Source of the DNA: Bacteroidota bacterium
GTDB lineage: Bacteria; Bacteroidota; Bacteroidia; Chitinophagales; Chitinophagaceae
Length of the DNA: 9,527 nt
Assembly: GCA_018267795.1 (NCBI GenBank)
Contig: JAFDXS010000058.1
Coordinates: forward strand, 1-9,527
Reading direction: 5' to 3'
The notes beneath the pieces were generated by a model that was given only the letters and a program-made list of their open reading frames with translations, did no database searches and was not told where the DNA came from. Positions 6,913 through 9,527 of the stretch are shown here, piece after piece (the stretch's first letter is position 1; each line of letters begins with the position of its first letter). A program made the position numbers and the translations under genes.

Positions 6913-8334
6913 TTATTGAATCTTTGTGTAAACGATATTTAATTTAATCCTGTAGTTAGGGTCAGAATAGCTGCCGCCACCTGCTACCAGTCTTGTAGCG
7001 CCGGGATAGTCTTGCGTGCCATTCAGTCTTAAATGTAATACTCTTTTCCTTGCTATGCTTTCCATCACTTCACGCGGCATGTTTATAGTATAGCGCGTAG
7101 TCGTTACACCGCCTACCGTAGCTTGTTTCGCGTAGCCATCCAGGAATTGCAGCGGGTAAAGGCTGCTAGTAGGATATCTGTCTGAGATAGAATATAAGGA
7201 GTCGTTATTGTTGCCACCTACGCCTGTTGCGTACAGTTTAATGGGTGGTCCATATATTGGGGATACGTAAGAGTTTACCTGTGTAATGATTAGTTGTGCA
7301 CTGTTAATGATAAACTTAAATTTATTGGCGGCATCAAATGCGTTTCCAAGAAACGGGATTTGTACGTCAATCGCAGCGCCTGGTTGGTTTTGTGCCAATG
7401 CAAGGCTATCATTCTTCTGGTTAGATGTAAACAGGCTTTGTGCTAAGCTGCCTGAATAATTTCTGGTAATCTTATTATAATGCGCGCAAGTCTGAATGTC
7501 AAAATAATATTGAAATATCTGTTCCCCTGGGGTTGACGCATTGTGGTGATATACCAGTATGCCGGCACGGGAATAGGTATCTACGCCATCAAGCTGAAAA
7601 TAAGGTATTGATTTGGTATTAGCTTGAAAAGTATCGCTGTGTTCAATATAAACACCTTTGAACGTGCTTAAAAATGTTGCTACGTCTGTTGCATTATTAC
7701 CATTGCTCAGGTCGCTATATAATGGCGAGCCGCTGTTTATATTAAGTTTTATACGCAGCATTGGTCTCCTTAGGCGCCCATCCATAAAGACTGAATCAGT
7801 TACCTTTTGAAAGTTTACATTAGTTGCTGTGCCATATATAGTGCTTGGGTCATAAGCCAGGCTTTGTGTAGCATAGTAGGTCGAGTCCGTATAGAAAGGA
7901 TCCGTAATCTTATAAACATTAAATGACTGCGGTGTAGCAGAAGATGTGCTATCACCGAATGTATAGCCTGAATAAGGCAAAATTAAAACAGCAGAATCTA
8001 CATTGTCTGTACTGAAAAAAGTAGGTGTCAGTGTTTCAGGTATCACTTGCATATAGATACCCGCATTGGTATTGCCAAAAAATCCATCAGTACCGTTTAT
8101 TGAACCCAATCCATGATATATTGGTAACCCGGTTATGCTGGTGCTTGTTATTACATCTCCGTCAAATATACTCTTGGTTTGTATGGTAAATGTATCTGTT
8201 TGAAATACGTGTATATTATCAATTTTCGGGGCAACCTTGGCATCTATCAGCGTATGTTCTTTACAGCCGGTTTGAGAAAATATAGTTACAGCAGCTATTA
8301 TTAAGGCTGATATCAGTCTGAATTGTCGTTTCAA
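6913..8334 (-). CDS. DUF4270 family lipoprotein
   Basis: Predicted exported lipoprotein of unknown function, 473 residues. The N-terminus is basic (MKRQFR), followed by a hydrophobic core (about 8-19) and a relaxed lipobox, SQTGC, with Cys24 as the probable lipidated residue. Q at -3 is unusual, but Bacteroidota tolerate divergent lipoboxes. The rest is rich in Ser, Thr, Asn, Gly and Tyr and looks like a beta-rich secreted protein. Its opening after the Cys (a V/P-x-I-D-N-x-x-x-F pattern), its length and its neighbours fit the DUF4270 family. The start codon is TTG (8332-8334), since no in-frame ATG lies before the signal peptide. Immediately after Cys24 comes KEH, a partial match to the K-(D/E)2 surface-export signal described in Capnocytophaga, hinting at surface display. 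It is 37 bases after the GT5-like gene and 25 bases before glmS. Family assignment is from recall of the pattern. Confidence 0.8.
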   Translation of the reverse strand: MKRQFRLISALIIAAVTIFSQTGCKEHTLIDAKVAPKIDNIHVFQTDTFTIQTKSIFDGDVITSTSITGLPIYHGLGSINGTDGFFGNTNAGIYMQVIPETLTPTFFSTDNVDSAVLILPYSGYTFGDSTSSATPQSFNVYKITDPFYTDSTYYATQSLAYDPSTIYGTATNVNFQKVTDSVFMDGRLRRPMLRIKLNINSGSPLYSDLSNGNNATDVATFLSTFKGVYIEHSDTFQANTKSIPYFQLDGVDTYSRAGILVYHHNASTPGEQIFQYYFDIQTCAHYNKITRNYSGSLAQSLFTSNQKNDSLALAQNQPGAAIDVQIPFLGNAFDAANKFKFIINSAQLIITQVNSYVSPIYGPPIKLYATGVGGNNNDSLYSISDRYPTSSLYPLQFLDGYAKQATVGGVTTTRYTINMPREVMESIARKRVLHLRLNGTQDYPGATRLVAGGGSYSDPNYRIKLNIVYTKIQ

Positions 8335-8371
8335 TTGTGCAAATTTTACTGCGAATGTTATAAAAGAAATA

Positions 8372-9199
8372 CTAAGACTCTGTTAAGCTTTTATACAGGT
8401 CCAGCAGCGGTGTTATGTCCTCTTTCCAGCTATCCTCATATTTCAAAACCTTCTTGTACCTGCTCGGCTTTATTTCGTCCACCAGCTTTTTGTCCACGTT
8501 GTCAGCGCCAAATACCACCACGTCGGCAGCTTTGCTTGCGCCCATGGTTAGTGATGTATTTGAGCCATCCTTGTAAAACTCAAAATCCTTCTCTTTTATT
8601 TCGTTGTTGATAAGGGCTTTTTGAATAAAGTTAGGATTAAGCTTTTCTGTAAACTGGTCTGGCTGTGCCGTATAGATAACCTTTGAATAGTTAAATACAG
8701 GTTCCTTCTTATATGCAGTTTTAAGATATAAAGGTAAAAGAGAGGTCATCCAGCCATGGCAATGCACCACGTGTGGCGGCCAGCCAAATTTTTTAACGGT
8801 TTCCAGGGCGCTTTTGCAGAAAAATATCATACGTTCCGCATTGTCATCGAAGAACTTATCCTGGTCATCGCGGAAAACAGCCTTGCGCTTGAAGTAATCT
8901 TCATTGTCCATGAAGTACACTTGCAGGCGGGCGCTGGGCAGCGATGCTACTTTAATGATAAGGGGATAGTCGTCTTTGTCAATAATTACATTGATACCGG
9001 ATAGGCGCACTACCTCGTGCAGGCGGTGGCGGCGTTCATTGATCAGCCCGAAACGAGGCATGATTACGCGCACTTCCAACCCCGCATCAAATGTCTTAAT
9101 GGCCAGTTTGTTTAATATCTGGGCAAAATCCGTGAATTCTATGTAAGGTGAAAGCTCGTTCGCTACAATTAAAACACGTTTTTTAGTGTCTGCAGACAT
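8372..9199 (-). CDS. Truncated GT5 (glycogen/starch synthase N-domain) homologue, probably not a glycogen synthase
   Basis: Bacterial proteins like this are usually annotated 'glycogen/starch synthase', but only the N-terminal Rossmann-like domain is present: 275 residues against about 480 in GlgA. Family features: opening strand RVLIVANELSPYI (8-20); VRVIMPRFGLINER (43-56), like the GlgA 'vrvllPryg' block; ERMIFFCKSALE (122-133); and PHVVHCHGWMTSLLPLYL (142-159), equivalent to GlgA's HAHDWH region but with Asp replaced by Gly; then GASKAADVVV (220-229). The KTGGLGD loop that binds ADP-glucose is replaced by EFTDFAQ (21-27), so the essential Lys is missing. The whole GT1-like C-terminal domain is also absent. 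The gene has a normal start, stop and good reading frame, so it is a settled short form, not a fresh truncation. Classical glycogen synthesis is unlikely. Its role is unknown, and it leads a run containing DUF4270 and glmS. Confidence 0.75.
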   Translation of the reverse strand: MSADTKKRVLIVANELSPYIEFTDFAQILNKLAIKTFDAGLEVRVIMPRFGLINERRHRLHEVVRLSGINVIIDKDDYPLIIKVASLPSARLQVYFMDNEDYFKRKAVFRDDQDKFFDDNAERMIFFCKSALETVKKFGWPPHVVHCHGWMTSLLPLYLKTAYKKEPVFNYSKVIYTAQPDQFTEKLNPNFIQKALINNEIKEKDFEFYKDGSNTSLTMGASKAADVVVFGADNVDKKLVDEIKPSRYKKVLKYEDSWKEDITPLLDLYKSLTES

Positions 9200-9255
9200 G
9201 CCGTTGTATTAGATTGAAAAAATGAAAATGTATGTACTTGTGTAAAAATTGTCTG

Positions 9256-9282
9256 CAAAATTACGAAAATATTAATTCCAAA
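9256..9282 (-). promoter_or_regulatory. Promoter for the GT5-like gene / leftward operon
   Basis: Read on the - strand, TAATTTTG (9263-9256) matches the TAnnTTTG -7 consensus exactly, and a TTTG (9282-9279) lies 15 bases upstream as a -33 candidate, slightly closer than usual. Transcription would begin near 9250 and leave a leader of about 50 bases before the ATG at 9199. As no terminator is seen between the four - strand genes, this may drive all of them. Confidence 0.55.
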
Positions 9283-9284
9283 TT

Positions 9285-9292
9285 TTACTTTG
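9285..9292 (+). promoter_or_regulatory. Putative -7 element for panC
   Basis: TTACTTTG is one base from TAnnTTTG and is followed by CAG, the same TTTGCAG ending as the opposing - strand element. It lies 25 bases before the panC ATG, so the leader would be short. No -33 TTG lies at the normal distance (the nearest, 9249-9251, is 33 bases away), which lowers confidence. Confidence 0.4.
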
Positions 9293-9317
9293 CAGGTTTT
9301 TTGCTCAAAATAGCCTC

Positions 9318-9527
9318 ATGGTCATTTTCAAGAAGGTAGCAGATTTGCAGGTTTATCTCTCCCTGCAGCATGGCTTAGGACGCGCCATAGGCCTCGTTCC
9401 CACCATGGGGGCTTTGCATACCGGGCACCTGTCTTTAATAGCGAAAGCAAAGGCTGATAATACCTTGGCAGTATGCAGTATTTTCGTAAATCCTACCCAG
9501 TTTAACGATAAAGAGGATTTTGAAAAA
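9318..9527 (+). CDS. panC: Pantothenate synthetase, N-terminal part (cut by window end)
   Basis: Cytoplasmic pantoate--beta-alanine ligase, which condenses pantoate and beta-alanine using ATP in the last step of pantothenate (coenzyme A precursor) synthesis. The first 70 residues are present. The signature VPTMGALHTGHLSLI (27-41) contains the nucleotide-binding HxGH motif (34-37), and SIFVNPTQF (54-62) lines the pantoate site. Typical PanC proteins are about 280 residues, so about three quarters lie outside the window. The ATG at 9318 puts the motif at the usual distance from the N-terminus. It is divergent from the GT5-like gene across a 118-bp spacer. Confidence 0.95.
   Translation, partial: MVIFKKVADLQVYLSLQHGLGRAIGLVPTMGALHTGHLSLIAKAKADNTLAVCSIFVNPTQFNDKEDFEK

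Noticed and set aside
8335..8371. Separate promoter for the DUF4270 gene (TAAAATTTG on the - strand)
   Set aside because: It has one base too many between TA and TTTG, no -33 element, and would leave almost no leader before the TTG start.

Overview
The window looks like chromosomal housekeeping DNA of a Bacteroidota bacterium, most likely of the Chitinophagaceae/Sphingobacteriia type. The signs are: a DUF4270 lipoprotein, a SMUG2-like (DUF4918) uracil-DNA glycosylase, a shortened GT5 'glycogen/starch synthase' protein next to panC, A/T-rich leaders with no Shine-Dalgarno sequence, and -7 promoter elements of the TAnnTTTG type known from this phylum. The genus is inferred from this gene set and was not tested by any search.

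Layout, left to right. Positions 2-103 are the 3' end of an unidentified + strand gene. A + strand gene for a multi-pass membrane protein with GT-C glycosyltransferase features follows (142-1716). Next is a class I (DhnA/FbaB-type) fructose-bisphosphate aldolase with its own leader and a strong rho-independent terminator. A + strand SMUG2-like DNA glycosylase follows, whose start is best placed at a TTG codon (2991-3683). A perfect 26-bp palindromic terminator (3694-3719) separates this rightward block from a leftward block. Read from right to left on the - strand, that block is: GT5-domain protein (9199-8372), DUF4270 lipoprotein (8334-6913), glmS (6887-5049) and metK (4995-3742). The four genes are 37, 25 and 53 bases apart, with no visible terminator between them, so they may form one operon ending at the shared palindrome. 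To the right, panC starts divergently at 9318 and runs off the window. The 118-bp divergent spacer carries back-to-back -7 elements, both ending in TTTGCAG.

Function. glmS feeds glucosamine-6-phosphate into peptidoglycan and LPS. metK makes S-adenosylmethionine, panC makes pantothenate, and the aldolase serves glycolysis/gluconeogenesis. The GT-C protein, the GT5-like protein and the DUF4270 lipoprotein are envelope- or sugar-related but lack a precise role. I see no mobile element, CRISPR array, tRNA, rRNA, riboswitch or defence system. There is no convincing undescribed multi-gene system. The most interesting item is the GT5-like protein: it lacks the C-terminal half and the KTGGL motif of glycogen synthases, yet sits as the apparent lead gene of an operon with DUF4270 and glmS. 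No gap between genes exceeds 120 bases.
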